Part shown: positions 26,101-39,521 of the stretch, in pieces
Position numbering within the stretch: position 1 is the first letter of the stretch
How the letters are laid out: each line of letters begins with the position of its first letter
NCBI GenBank assembly: GCA_963576785.1
Contig: OY756148.1
Location: 1,240,001 to 1,304,000 of the forward strand
From: Chlorophyllum brunneum
Taxonomy: Eukaryota; Basidiomycota; Agaricomycetes; Agaricales; Agaricaceae
Direction: 5' to 3'
DNA length: 64,000 bases
The notes under the pieces: generated by a model
The model's input: only the letters and a program-made list of their open reading frames with translations
Told to the model about the DNA's origin: nothing
The model's database searches: none
Made by a program: the position numbers and the translations under genes

Positions 26101-29100
26101 CAAAGCGAACGCAGCGTTTCAATTGGTTGTCTTCCTGTTACCAAGGTGCCTGACATAGACTTCTCGCCACGATCCTGGTTTTCGACCATTTCTTCTGATC
26201 GTCAATGCCATATTAGAAGTGTGGAAGGGCATGGGAAACATTTCTTTCCCAAGTCGTCCAAGTACTGGCATGGGTGGAAACCCCGGATCTTCCAAAGAAG
26301 GAACGTGCGGCTCCGTCATGAGCTTGCCCCTTTAGGGGTTGGTGGCCTCCTTCAAGTAACTCTCTGACAGGTGAGAGGTGGCCGCGGGGATTGGTGACTA
26401 TTCAAACCTAAATTCGCTCTCGGAAACCGCTCACCATTACCCCCCCTCGGAGTCAACCGAGCGCTAGAAGTGCCCAACTGCAGCCCTGGCGCCTGGGTCG
26501 ACTTGTTTCAGGTGCTGAGGTCGAGGGCGTACCAGTGCCTCTATCACGGCGTCGGTGCACAACATCCTCCGCAGACACCTCTACCACTTATGCCGGAGAT
26601 GGATCCCAAAGCAATGACGTTTCTTGTATGTCCGACAGTGATCAAGCTCATTGCTCATACCAGCTATGTATGTGAAGGTTGACCTATAAGGATTCGGCCT
26701 TTTAATAATGTTAGGCACGGTGCTCCGGGAGTCCGGGGTACCAGGTATTATGTCAGGGTGCATACTTAGCGGCAAGTTCATAGCGAACAGTGGCGGTATT
26801 GGAGTGGCTTGGATATGACCCGAACGATGAAATTCGCGTATTGATCGAAAGATTTCGGTGAATGAATCCACTGCATACACGTGCAAATGCTTGATGGGCT
26901 TGAATTGATTACTGGGGCTCATACAATATTTCGGGGGATACGCACCGATCGTGTGAGGTTCCAAGTGAGGCATGGTGGCAGTTGGGTGGAAGGGGGTCAT
27001 ACAAGAGCCGCAGAAGAATACGACGGATACACACCTCATCTGAGGGAAATTACATTCTCCAAGAAATTTTCGTTGTATATATGAGCGCAAGCGCTAAAAG
27101 CAAACGGGGCGCCGGAAGCCTTCTCGATTCCGAAGGGTACCTATGGTTATGTACTATAAAAGGTTAGCGTCACTTGGAGAGAGGAAGGTTCACGGGGGTT
27201 TGTGCGATTACTATAACATCCGAAGAACAAAAAGCTGAAATTCCCCATGAAGAACACCGTACCAGTGATATGCAATGATATCATGGTTATACCTGAGGCA
27301 AGAAACGAGTGAGAGGACCACGAAAGATGTTGTATTCTAATCGTGGAACAATGGGCTGCCAAGGGGGTTGTTAATTTAAAGCGTCCGGGCGAAATGAAAG
27401 ACGTTCCATTTGAAGTTAGGGCCTAGACTGGTGATCCCGGAGGGATATGAGTTAATGATCATGTCATGGGAGTTGTATGAAGCGTCATGGGCTGGCCTTC
27501 GCGAGTGTCATGTCAGTGTGTTGTTCTGTAATTGGTGTAAATGATGACCGAGGACGATACAAGTATCCATCGATTCCTGTTCCCGATACTTGACTATCTC
27601 GGTTCCCACAATTCGTTTGTCGGACACCAACAAGACGTGGGACCGACGGAGCACATCGAAGAAAATAGTCGAGTTTGATTGCGCTTCAGCGCTCTGGCCG
27701 CAGTTCGCTGGGAGGCACGGAGGTTCGTTGTTTGGTCACCTAGGTCATTGTTTGATGAACAACTAGATTATCAATGAATCGATGACCGACGATCAGTTTT
27801 GATAAACGCCAGGAGTGGACTGACGACGGGGAGTGGTACAGGTGCTCTCCCTGGGAGATAGCACCTACATATCGTGGGGTAGCGGTGCTTGTAAAAATAT
27901 ACATCATATATCATGCAGTCAGATGCCATTCAGCGGAGGCCGAGGAATACTCGGGCGAACAATTTCTGTCCGTTGACAGCTGTGAGCGGGCGTGTTGCAG
28001 CCCAATCTGGCCGCCACGATCCAGAATGAACCTCCGTAATCGTAGGTTTAGAGCATTGAATGGTAAATTGCATTGCTTTGTAGAGACGGTATCAAAAGTG
28101 CGAGAGACATGGATACCGGAGTCTAGTGATGATGTAAGAAATGAAGGTCGATGGACGATGAACGCGCCGCATGCAATAAATGTACGAGACAGATTTCTCG
28201 GTTCTCGGTTAAGTGGGATTTAAAGATAGTACCTGATATCGTGGGTTTACTCATCCAGCACTATGGATTGACATATCTTTTCGGTTAATGATTATTTCCA
28301 CCACCGATGCTTCTTTCATCTGGGAGAGAAGTCCGACTTATGACCTAGGTCAGGTGTCTCTGAAGCCCGCAGCTCGCAGGAAGAATGTGAAACCATGGCT
28401 AACAGGCATCAGAAAGACGGATGGGAAGGTGATGAAACAGAATTTTGGAGGTGACCGGTGACCAGGAGGAGGATTTGCGGTGCACTGATTAAGCCGGGAA
28501 GCATCATGTCACTAGGACAAGGGTTGTATGATAGCGCGCGTCCACCCATTTGATCGCATATAGAACGTGATGGTGGACTTCAACTTGAGGAAGTTAGTCG
28601 ATGTCTACCTGTCTTGCGCCCTGTGCTGCGCAGCTTCTATGTATATCGCTGACTTGGTCAAGATCAGTGGTGATTGATGGCCGTCGGCAGGTAGCGAGGA
28701 GACGGGGCTTAATGAGGCTGTTGACTGCAACACAGCTGACAAGAGCATTGTGATGAAGATGGGATTCGAGGAATTGGCAAACGTCAAGGCCATAACAGCC
28801 AATACATTGACTTGATTAATCGGAGGGGATATTAATGAGATGGAGTAGGAAGACGTCCGGTGGAGAGACACGTCATGCACAGCGTGTGTGTTGGACGAGG
28901 TGCGTAGAGAGAGGATGAGTCCGATAGAGGACGGTGTCGGAACAATGATAAGGGGAGGTGGAGGATGGCCCAATCGGGGGGGTGAGAAACCGAAATGAGG
29001 AGAGATCTGATCGACCAGTTGATGACAGGGCAGGGTGCAAAAGAGGAATGATGAGAATACAGGCATGTAAGCTTCCCATCTGAGCGGTTCTGTCAAGATC

Positions 29101-29243
29101 TCGGACGCATGAGGCGAGGTGGGTTGAAATAGAACCCTGACGCAGACATGATCAGTTGCCGTAGTGAAGCACGTAAGGCTGACTGGGAGCCTGAGTACGG
29201 CAGATGTACGGAGATAGCAATCTTGATCTTAGTATTCCCTGTG
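23121..29243. other. large gene-poor region
   Basis: About 6.1 kb with no ORF that I can link to a protein family or splice into one. Candidate ORFs are short and are mirrored on the opposite strand (longest 26581-27090, -, 169 codons, no recognisable domain). Composition is near the window average and no long repeat was noticed by eye. It could be old, degraded transposon or gene sequence. Confidence 0.45.
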
Positions 29244-29251
29244 TATATAAA
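29244..29251 (+). promoter_or_regulatory. TATA box of the 29.3-kb gene
   Basis: TATATAAA lies 30 nt upstream of the ATG at 29282, so the 5' leader would be extremely short if this is the functional element. Alternatively an in-frame ATG at 29204 would put it inside the ORF, which is less likely. Confidence 0.45.
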
Positions 29252-29281
29252 TCAGCCCCCTCTGCACTTTCCTCACCTCCC

Positions 29282-30151
29282 ATGTCCGCCTTCCACCTTC
29301 GCCCCGTAGACAACGACTCTACCCCGTCCCCCACCTCCTCCTCTACCCCTCCCGGCGACCACAGTCCCAGATACAACAAGTCCTCCGCCCACCATCGTCC
29401 CCCCACTCCCACTGGCCGCTCACGGCGACCACTGTCCCCGTCTTCTCTCCGAGGTGTGTCTATCCGCCCAGCTCACCCGGTTGTGTATTGACCGTTACCA
29501 GATGTTGACTTGACGCAATCATCTGATATGCAGTCACGTTCCCGCTTTCCAGCTCCTCCAACTGGTCATGAGCTCATGGCCCTCTTCCCCGCCCCGGCTC
29601 CGGAATGTGGGCCTGAAGCGCGGGGCGGCCCCACATCTGGGTTTTTCCAAAGACAGGAACGAGCCTTCTTTGCACAAGCCGGAAAGGAAATTATCCGAGT
29701 TCGCCTTGAAGTTGATATACCGTCCGGTGGTGCCGAGGCCGATCCAAAGGGCAAGCCGGGCTCGTCGTCTCGCTCGTGGGCCCAAATGCCAGGACAGCCC
29801 GGGCCGCACCAGTCGCCCCTGCAGCCGTCTGCTGCACCACCGCCTCCCCAACTCTTCCCCCATTCAAATTCAAGACCCCCTCAACGAGGGTCGGTTCCCG
29901 TCACACCACTCTTCTCAATAACCTCTCATCCGCCACCACCTCCACAGCATCCGCCCAATCCCCATCCCCCAATTCCGCATCAGCCCAGTCCGGGTTTACG
30001 TACACCCCCGCAAGATCCAACTCAATCAGGTCCCCCTCCACCCAGGCCGGACTACCACGATGAGTACGACGACGAGAGCTGGAAGAGACCGATGCCATGT
30101 GCTGAACGGAGACGAGCTGGGAAGCATACCAAGCGTGTAATTGTAAGATAA
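29282..30151 (+). CDS. Pro-rich conserved basidiomycete protein, unknown function
   Basis: Two exons (29282-29455, 29534-30151) joined by a 78-nt intron give 263 aa. The N-terminal 60 residues are Ser/Pro-rich. The second exon opens with a block that looks conserved: GHELMALFP, then GPTSGFFQRQERAFFAQAGK and EIIRVRLEVDIP. A long Pro/Gln-rich stretch follows. The gene ends with a basic motif, WKRPMP, AERRRAGKHTKRVIVR, at the extreme C-terminus. From memory of Agaricomycete proteomes I believe both ends are conserved in an uncharacterised family, but this is recollection, not a search. No membrane segment or signal peptide is seen, and the basic tail suggests a nuclear or nucleic-acid-associated protein. 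The GC content is clearly higher than in the flanks. Confidence 0.72.
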
Positions 30152-33100
30152 TTCCCTACCCACCGGCCCGTATCCGCTTGCCTTCCTCGTGCACCCTTTT
30201 CGCCGACCTAATGATAACAGCATCCATTCTTCCTCTTCGATCTTCGACTTCGGCTAGCCACTTTCTTGTGCACCCTGTTTTGTCGCTCTGCTTTTTGGTA
30301 TCCGCATTGTTATATTATCTCCGTCCAACCTATCCCCTCATCATCCATGTTGTCATCCCATCGTCACTACCACTTCCTAGCATCCTGTGGTCCACCGCTT
30401 ATTAGCCACCTGTGTCCTTTGTGTGTCCTATTATCTGAATTGTACACACTATACCGCCTTTTCTAGGGCCACCGTCGTGCTCCTGACACTCTCATTGGCA
30501 CTGGCATGCATCTACCTGCAGGTAACCGTATGTCACCTGGCTTGGCTTGAAGAATCCATTGCCTTATGGGATCGGCCCAGATGCACTAGCACCCATGGCC
30601 AATTTTAACTCAACTTCATTCCTACCCTCCCCACCCCTCGCTTCTTATACTTCGAATTCTTTCTTCTTTAGTTTTCCTCTACTGCTTCTCTTTCCCGCGC
30701 CCGTGCCCGAGCTTATAGGACATTTTGGTATTCTCCCACTGTTTTTCAACTGGCAATTACTCTTAGAGGTCTTCTGTGATACTCCACCATTGCTTGTATG
30801 TCTACATAGAATCGACTGTCACCATAGATTTAGATCCGCCTACTCGAGGTCTCTTTCATTTGCCAATGTCCAGCCAATGAGCTCCTAAATTCATAGAAAT
30901 TTCACAAGGTCCCATCAACTCATCCGGGGGGAACATTTCTACTCTGCAAATCGCCAAGTGAAGACAGGTGGAGACGTAAAGAGACCGAGAGCCATCGAAG
31001 CAAATGATTTGGGAACCGGCCAATCACACAATACATTTCGCCGCTTGTATGCCCAACACTTTCGTCATCATGATGGTGATCGCAGTACACAGTTGACTGA
31101 ATTGGATTCTCCAGATTCAAAAGTCGAAGGGGATATAAACGACAACAGGGGCTAAAGAGCCGATTTGGGCAATTTGAAAGATCAGAAATCCACAGGAAGC
31201 TGGAAGTACCGGGAGAATGGTAGACAACCTGCTTATGATCAGCACTGCTCGGTGCTACAGTGCCTTTACAACGTTTACTTGGTACATCTGTTTTTTAGTG
31301 ATCATGATCGAGCTCCGGCTCGCGCTATTGATATTCATAGACTTCTACTAGGCCCGTGTTTCCGGATCTTTGTACGGCTTCCACTCGAAAGTGGGAGCTT
31401 ATAATAATAGGTGTAACAGGGTACCCGCGTGCAAAGAACGGGCGCCTTCCAATACGTGTAAGTCCCAATGGTCTCACGGCGTACCACAGTGTACTCTGAT
31501 CGACTCAAGCATTCGAAACGAGAATATGATAAAAATATAGAAGAGCTATTCCCTGCCTGTGTTCGCCGGGGTCCTTTGCCCGTTGTCAGAGATGAGGCCA
31601 CTGCTAATAGGTCCTTTTTTTCGGCATCGTACTGCTTGGGCACACAGAACAGCCTTTCGGACCTCCGGATCAGGCTATGAATTATGCGCTGATTCTGCGG
31701 CATCAATTGTTTCTTTTGGCTGAGTCGAAGTTCAGGGCTTGACAAAGTGCCGGGTGAATGGGACAATGTATTATTGCAGGGTTCCTAAGTAGTACAGGAT
31801 GGGTTCACGGATTCCACACCGGGGATTACCAAGCCCGTATTTTCTTCCATCAGTGGTACCAGGTGGTACCTGGCCTGCAGAACATAATTCAATCAAACAG
31901 GAAGTGTTGGGTTGTCAGTGTTCCCTGAGTGTGGTTCAAGGTGGAACCTGATCGATGCATGAATAGTTTCTGTGGTAACCGAGATCACCGTTCGCAAACC
32001 AGGAATTTCCGGAAGGTGGGGAGGTCAAATCTCACTGTACTGGCCCACTGATGGTGAACCTAGTGCTATGGGACACCACGTCTCCTCGGAGTGGAACTTG
32101 GTCAGCCAGGATAGCGGCTTGACGGATAGCCCTGCCGTCAGTCATCATATCAGGTGTGGATAAGTTGGGAACGATTGACCTTTCTGCGTCCATCATGAAT
32201 GGGCGTTTGAGCCTGGAACCAGAAAAAAAGAACACGCGAAGGGTGACATACATCATTCCTCTGTCTGTATGTCTGTGCTCACGCCTCCCACGCCATAAGC
32301 GAGTCCGGGAAGACGTCGGACATTACACACCCCTCAACCGGCATGCTATCATTGTAAATAAACAATTGAGTCCGTAAATAAATTCGACAGATCATGCGTG
32401 TGAAATAAAACGCATTTAGCACAAACACGTCTGGCTGTCATTTAGCCAACTGATGATACATCAAGGTGTTTAATTAATCTAATCAATATCGCTATCACCT
32501 CAACTCAAGGTTGCCATGAGTCTCAACCCATACCCGTTCATATGTCCAGGGTATGAAAGATTAGGACTTACAACAAGATTTCAGTGTCTACTAGGATAGA
32601 TAATAAATAGTCTGATGTGCTTCTAAACGTAAATATTCCAGCAATAATTGGTCCTGGTACTCGCCATCTAGCAAAACCCAATGTTTCATGTATGGGGGCG
32701 TTAATCCATCCCATGAATATATATTCTCCGTAGCCCAATTATATGTGATTCGGCGTAGCAGAACCAGAGCGAGGTGTTTAAATATAACCAGGAAGTCGGT
32801 CCGGTGCGAGGTGGCGAGGATCAAGGCTGCCTATCCGCCTGTTACTTGAAGTTCACTAAACGAAGCCTGACCTGGAGTCATTCACATATCCAAGTAGGCT
32901 ATGGCTTCTTGGATTTCAAACACCGCGGCGTTACGCTCGAGGGCCAAAGATGGTATAGGATATCATGGGCGTTCGAGAGCATTTGCCTAATTTACTTTCT
33001 TGCCAGCAAAGGCTTCCAGGTATATATAGCAGAACTGATATTCAGTGAAGTAGACAATATTTCGAGCGCTTTGGATACCCGAATCAATACCGAGGCCAAG

Positions 33101-36100
33101 CTCAAGATTGTTGTACATAGTAGACTGCTGCTGTAATTGCTTCACCGGCAGTCATCGCCCCAAACTTCTCTCACCGTAACTTATACCCATGCGGGTTTAA
33201 TAGGATACCCCCATCTTGTCTAGACCAGTTTTCTGGCCAACTCGGATCTGGTATCATAGGATCGAGGGAATAAGCTCAATACTCGGTACCCCTTCCTTTC
33301 CAGACTCCCCCTTATAGTGCTACCCCTTGTAGCAGATACTAACACACACCGCGCCAGACTTCGCTCAGGCTCTCCGAACGAAATCGAATAGTCTTCAAAG
33401 TTACAATAAAGCTCGTTGATCCGCTGGTAGTAATTTCCACTCTCTGTCATTTATATGCGCTTGATTTCCCTCGACGCAAAGGGGGAAGAGCTTTGGTGGA
33501 GGTTTTGACAGGGAACACACAATCACTATGGATATTTCCGTCGCGCGTGGGCGCCTGGGTCAGACGTCGTGATTCTTATCCCGTTGAGTGGCGCTGAGTA
33601 ACCTTTGCGTTTACCTCAAACTCGATCTGTGTTTGCGAGAGGGGAATAGAGGGTAGTGAAGGTGGGTCAGGTCGGCAATTAGTCAAGCTGAGCTCACCCT
33701 TGTTTCTTGTACGTTTCTTGACGAAACATTACTACATGGAAAGTCTTACTCAACCTTGGGGTGATTTCTTCTCCCGAATGCACTGATTTGACGGCAGGGG
33801 CCACTTCCCTACATGATCCACAAATACGAAGTGGGAAAAGCGAAGAGTCGAAGTGGTTGGGTAGCGCGGAAGAAGCTAATTGAAATTTAACTCTGGTTGT
33901 CCAATGTCTTACGGCTTCAGATCCATGCAACAAGGAAAGTATATCAGTATTACGCTAACACACCATCACACATGCGCGTCCTAGAGAGCTTGAAAGTTGC
34001 GCCACACGAAGTGAAGCCCGATTTGTCTATTTGTTCTCGTCGGCAGAGTATGGCATTGGTCAGCGCTGAGCGCTGAGAAAAGGATAAGCAAATCATCACG
34101 ATGGAGGGAACTCAGGGAAAAAATCGAAGACGAAAGGTGTGCAGGGCCAGAGCTTTCAATAATTCAAGGTCTTCTCTAGTTGCGGTTTACTCATTTACGA
34201 CATGAGCGGTTTGTGATTCTTCTCCTTTCAAACAAGTGAAGTAGAATTTTGTATTGTCCGATCCGGATTCTCCTGACAACAGATCGGAATGTTCCCTGAA
34301 GTGCATGAGAGTCACATACGCGTAGGAAATTTGGCAGGGGAAATTGTGGAGGACGGAGTGCTTGGAGACCAATTTCCGAGGGTATTAGGCGAGGCGGGGC
34401 GGGGCGGTTGTACCACCCAAGATCCCCGGAGATCAGGCTTTTAAAAAATAGCCATGTGCTACGTGCTAAGCGTTGAGATATAATTCACCCATTCAATCAT
34501 CCCAAATCATTTCAGGTGACTCTGTCGGTGGGTGTTGTTGAGATGGCGGGTTCCAAGAAATAGCCTACGCCCAAAATTTTACAGTCCCGAGCTGGGAGTG
34601 TCTCACCTCTTGTGAACTGAATTCCGGCCGCACTGGTCCAGGGATCCAATAGAGCATGAAGCCCGGAATCTAGTATTTCCGGGTTTCGAAGATGGGAAGT
34701 TCCAGCGAGTCAAGTGCTTTGCGTATAACTGTCGGCCTTTTTTCAATGACCCGCCGTCTCGCGTCGTCTCGTCTTTAGACCAGGAGTCACCCATGAATTG
34801 GTTTCCAAGCTTCGACATGAAGCAACGCTAGCGACATCAGTCTCATTGAGTATCAGTATGGATGAAAGGTATGTCATGTAGATAACGTGAGTGTATGTCA
34901 CTGTTGTGTCCACCTCTGGCACGAGAAAAAATCAGTATTTTCAAATGTCGTAAATCTCAGCCTGTTGACGGGTGCATTTATCACGGGCTTAGGTCTTGAG
35001 GGTTGATGCATACGAAACCTGCCAAGCTGCTGAACAGCTATGTTGGTATTCCAAAGCATGGATGATGACAGAAACCTGAAGGCCGTGAATCATGGAGCTT
35101 GGAATGGAAAGGCACCGAGAGCAGAAAAAGCACTCCCCATGACATTGGTGGGATTCTTTGGCCATGAGACAAAATGGCCAGTACAACAAAAGACCAGGGC
35201 TCTAGTAGCCTAGAAACCGAACAGGTCGGTCTGGAGCTGGACGTTCACGCCACAGCATATGCACAAGATGATCACGACAGACCCTGAATTGTCGCGGAGT
35301 AGAAAAACGACTATGTCAAATTGCACTCTGCGCTCCAACTCACATCGTCGTCCCACTTTCAAGAATATCCCGAGAGAGAGGCATCAACCAGTATTTTGAC
35401 AATGGACTGTCAGTTCGGCGGTCCCTGTTAATTCCGGGTGCTTGTAACATCAACATTGTTCCCCACCTGCAGTTACGTCGTGATGTGTGCAGCCGTAAAT
35501 GTGTGGATCGAGACAGCTATGATCTAGGGATGAAATTGACATTTGCGTAACTCAGGGACGTTTCGGAGCCAAAGATAGTGTCGCACCCTGGTACCGACAT
35601 ATTGACATGTCATGTCAAGTCGTTGATGGGCGAACGTGCATGGGGACAGGATAGAATTGGGTGACACAACCAAGACCGGGGAAGCGCGGAAAGAGCTTTT
35701 CTGGGAGCATATCAACATTTTTTGATGGTCCCGAGTAAATCATCCGGAGCGTCAAGACTTATCTTGCGCATGGTATGCCGCCCCGCACGCTCCATGCGCT
35801 GCGGCTGATATCTGTCGCTCGGGAAGATCTGGGCCTTACGAGAGACTGGTCCCATTTGGGATGAAAATTTCTCGTCGTGATGCATTGACGAGAGTCGAAT
35901 GGAACAAAGGATAGGGTGAGTATGTGGCTGAATCGCAGCATGACGTAGAAAGCTCGCAGGGATGATGCATTGATGCATCTCCATTTCGGACCGAAGCCCA
36001 ACGGTATTACTTGAAGAGGTATTCATGCTGTAGAGCGAAAACCTGAAACGCAGGTTCAGGGACATGGACGCCATGAATGATATTTCGCTTCGTTTGCTCC

Positions 36101-36122
36101 TTGCGTCTTAACATACCTGAAA
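30152..36122. other. large gene-poor region
   Basis: The first 750 nt are pyrimidine-rich and probably include the 3' UTR of the preceding gene. The rest shows only short unconserved ORFs on both strands (for example 32774-33136, + and 31335-31766, -). A doubled GGTACC palindrome occurs at about 31855-31870. No transposase, reverse transcriptase or RNA gene was recognised. Confidence 0.45.
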
Positions 36123-36376
36123 ATGGCCTCCAATGAGATCGTGTTGCAAGCAGTGCCGGAGACAGCCGCAGATTTTCAAAGTCAGACGGCAGAGGAGACC
36201 CAGCCGGCCCTTCGGCGTCTGTCCCGTCAATGACCAAAGCCCTCCCCGCCTTTCTCAACCTGAACTTCCACCGTTTGGACCTCTTAATAACATCTCTGCT
36301 ATTTATCATATCCGGTGCTGTGATTGTGGCCTGGGTTAATGCAGGATTTGTGAGCGATACCTGTAATCAGAGCTGA
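36123..36376 (+). CDS. two overlapping small ORFs (36 and 48 codons)
   Basis: ORF A (36123-36233) encodes 36 residues, opening MASNEIVLQAVPETAADF and rich in acidic and polar residues. Its stop TGA overlaps the start of ORF B (36230-36376) as ATGA. ORF B encodes 48 residues with the juxtamembrane segment LNLNFHRLDLLITSLL and one hydrophobic helix (LLFIISGAVIVAWV). Both have protein-like composition and end 100 nt before the DCN1 start. They may be exons of one gene with a frameshift, an upstream-ORF arrangement, or chance ORFs. I do not recognise either. The hydrophobic helix in ORF B is the strongest sign of coding. Confidence 0.3.
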
Positions 36377-36477
36377 CCCGGCGATTCACGTGTGCTGCTT
36401 TCTGCACTCCCGTATATGGCGATAACCCATTTCTCGACTGCCAACTCCAGAAGAGGTGGACTATCTTTTCACTACTC

Positions 36478-37724
36478 ATGCCAGGGAAGAACGACGACAA
36501 TATTGTGAGCTTTGTTGCTATCACAGGGGTGTCGTGAGTATCACGCCCTTGGTATCTTGCGAACTCTTCTCATCTCCTCCACCCCGGTTAACAGCACAAA
36601 AGAGGCCAGAAAGTACTTAGACAAATACAAGCGCCTCGATACCGCCATGGATGCCTACTATAATGACTCTTCGTCATCTTCATCGAGCATGCAAGCCTCC
36701 AACAATCGTGTTCCATCAACGGGGTCACTCACCACTCTGTTCAATAAATACAAAGACAAAGGTCAGATCCTCAATCGAGAATAGTAATGGACTGTCACCG
36801 CTCAAACGGTATTATCCCGTCTTGTCAAGATACTGGACTCGATGAGATCACTGTCGATGGCACGATCAAAATGTGTGAAGACCTGGAGGTTGATCTAGAG
36901 GATGTAGTCATGCTCGCTGTCGCGTACGAGTTAAAGTCACCGCGGTTGGGCACCTGGACAAAGAAAGAATGGATCGATGGCTGGAAAACGCTACGGTGCG
37001 TTCCCGTTCTGCAGTTTGATTACGATCTTGAATCGTTCTGCAACGTTGTCCGTTCCGTGGTTCAGGTGTGATAACCTCGCCTCCATGAAGAGAGTTCTGC
37101 CCGACCTGCGAGAAAGACTTTCTTCAAACCCAGAATACTTCAAAAACGTTTACAATCATACTTTCGACTTTGCCCGCAGTGAGGGACAACGAAGTTTGGG
37201 TAAGCTGTTTTTCTTCACATTTTACCGATCACCGATTTTGTATTGAGTGTGAATGGATCCTTGACAGCTCTTGAGACAGCCCAGGCATTTTGGGCTCTTC
37301 TTCTTCCTCATGGCCTAGAGGGCGGAGCTTTATCCTATCTCGGTGCAACCGTAACTGATGTGGATAACGATGTCGAGATGGACGGCACAGATCAAGGCTG
37401 GACAGGAGAGCAAACACAGATCTGGTTTGACTTTCTCAGTAAGAAGGGCATGAAGGGTATTAGTCGTGATACATGGCAGATGGTGAGTGCAATGTCGTAC
37501 TTCTCTGGTGTCCCCGTTATACCAACTATTATATCTATATTAGTTCCGCGAATTTGTCCGTAGTGTTGACTCTCGGTTTAGCAATTATGACCAGGAGTGT
37601 AAGTACCTTCGCAGGAAAGACCCAGTTTACTCCGAAATTCTGACACCAACTGATGTTCATAGCCGCTTGGCCGTCGACGTTTGATGATTTTGTTGAGTTT
37701 GCAAAGGAAAAGGGAGCGATCTGA
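36478..37724 (+). CDS. DCN1: DCN1-like cullin neddylation E3
   Basis: Scaffold-type co-E3 that binds cullins and the Nedd8 E2 Ubc12 to promote cullin neddylation. Seven exons give exactly 284 aa: 36478-36533, 36595-36761, 36830-36995, 37066-37199, 37268-37482, 37544-37598, 37663-37724. The N-terminus has a UBA-like domain (VSFVAITG, STKEARKYLDKY, DTAMDAYYND) followed by a poly-Ser linker. The PONY/cullin-binding domain starts LTTLFNKYKDKDTGLDEI and continues DLEDVVMLAVAYELKSPRLG, WTKKEWIDGW, AFWALLLPHGLEGG, WFDFLSKKGMKGISRDTW and MFREFVRSVDSRFSNYDQE. It ends AAWPSTFDDFVEFAKEKG, the acidic/aromatic patch that contacts the cullin. All intron phases agree. It converges with the glucanase gene. 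Confidence 0.95.
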
Positions 37725-39521
37725 TATTTCATATCGCGATCCTTGCTGGTAACGGTGACAATCAGACTTCCTTTTGTATAATGTGTAATAGCGGTTGGCT
37801 AATAAACCTCCCATATATCCCCCCTGCCCGCGATGCCGATATCTAAAAACGGCTCCTCCAATAACCCACACTGAGTGGTATGTGCGTAATATATCCCACG
37901 ATTCTGCGACGAGTTCGGTGAAACCTCCTCCGATTATCAAGCACTGGTCCACAAAAACCACCTATTCCTTACGTTATTTCAAGGCCTTTGGCATATCGAC
38001 GTCGGATTCGGGCCTCTGCACATCAAAAAAAATCGTCGTGTTATAATTACCTTGACTGCGCAGCACTAGCGACATTTTCCGTTTACAGGATCGACATCCA
38101 AATGAGGGGTCACTCTGTGATACTCGTCTTGTCAAGCTAATGGGCGTAAGTGTTACTCAATCTCGGCGCGAGTTTCCATGCTTGCTGGAGATGATCGGTC
38201 AAGCAGATTCAACGGCTCTCCAACTAGTATCTAACTATGTCACAGATCTCGTTGGTATCGGTCAGATTTTCCCTCTTGTGGGTATCTGGAGCATGACCCA
38301 AGGAACAAGAAAAAGGAAAGCTGATCATTGATATGTCTCCGATATCGCAGCCTTTCTGTCATTGACGTTAACTACCATACCAGCTTGGGGAGTTGACATT
38401 TGGATGTCGTTCCATGAGAACGATCGCATTAAATCCTCCTCCAGCCTCAATCTATGGCAGATAAACCGATGAAGCCAGATTAAGAGGAGCACCACCAATC
38501 TAACACCACCGATATTGACATCAGAAGCTCACGGTTCTCAGAATAAAGCACAAGACAGTGACCCGCGCGAGCCCATTCAAACTAGTAGGTAACTTCTTTT
38601 CTAGACGCATTTAGTACCCACTCAGCGCTAATATTTGGGCGAGCTTGTAGTATTCAATTGTAAGACCGAATCGGCAATGCAATTCAAAGTCATAGATCTT
38701 TGTATCAAATGACAATGACATTGAAGGGCGACTAGATAACACGATCGTCATTTGAGGAAACCAGAATACCTCCGGAAGCTCGCATACAACCGAGAACATC
38801 CTGAAGAATAGCTGGTGCCTGTGACCAACCCCCCGGATTTCATTCCTTCTCGCCTTGAACCTTCTTTCTGATTCCCAACGACAAAATAATAATAATGAAA
38901 ATACGAAGTGCCTTATGGACGTTTGTTGGCAGATCAGGTCGACACTCGTTCCCGTACTTCATTGAATCACGGAAGTCGAAGACTCCCCAATGATGACCAA
39001 GTGCTCCCAGAGGCTACTTCCGATAGATCCTAGGTTGTCGTGGTTGGTGATCACGTCTTGTCAGAAGGTTTTGATATGTTCCATCCGTGGGACGCACTAC
39101 TTGTTTTTTGGCGATAACCTAGAGCCGAACTGTGAAGTGCAGGCGCAAGGAAGAACAAAAAATGGTCGGTGTGATGGAAGTTATGGCATTCTGATGCATG
39201 TATGGCCTATCAGATTGTCCCAGGAGAATGGAAGACGGGGCTAAAACCAGATTCACCTTCCTGTCACTGCCTTGTAAGTCAGATAACCCTCCGACACCCC
39301 TGGATCATCAATACGTTGAAGTACTGTGAACGGGCACTGTCAGGCTGTTGCGCCTCAGCTATTTAATTCCATGACTGTCGAACAAAGAACAAAGAAAGTA
39401 CCCGAAGGAAAATAAACGAGAAATATAGACATTGAAGACGAAATCTGTAGGAGAGAATACTACGAGGAGGGAAAAATAACGGGGTAGAAGAGCCGGTATT
39501 CTCTACCGGATGGAAGTACAC
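37725..39521. other. intergenic, DCN1 / glucanase 3' ends
   Basis: About 1.8 kb between convergent genes. ORFs are short. A 63-codon ORF at 38140-38331 (+) has a plausible composition but no family. No RNA gene or repeat was recognised. Confidence 0.4.

Noticed and set aside
26581..27090. 169-codon minus-strand ORF in the gene desert
   Set aside because: It has no recognisable domain, no plausible splice partners and an antisense ORF; not enough to call a gene.
31850..31875. Doubled GGTACC palindrome as a possible mobile-element end
   Set aside because: It is very short and there is no partner repeat or coding region.
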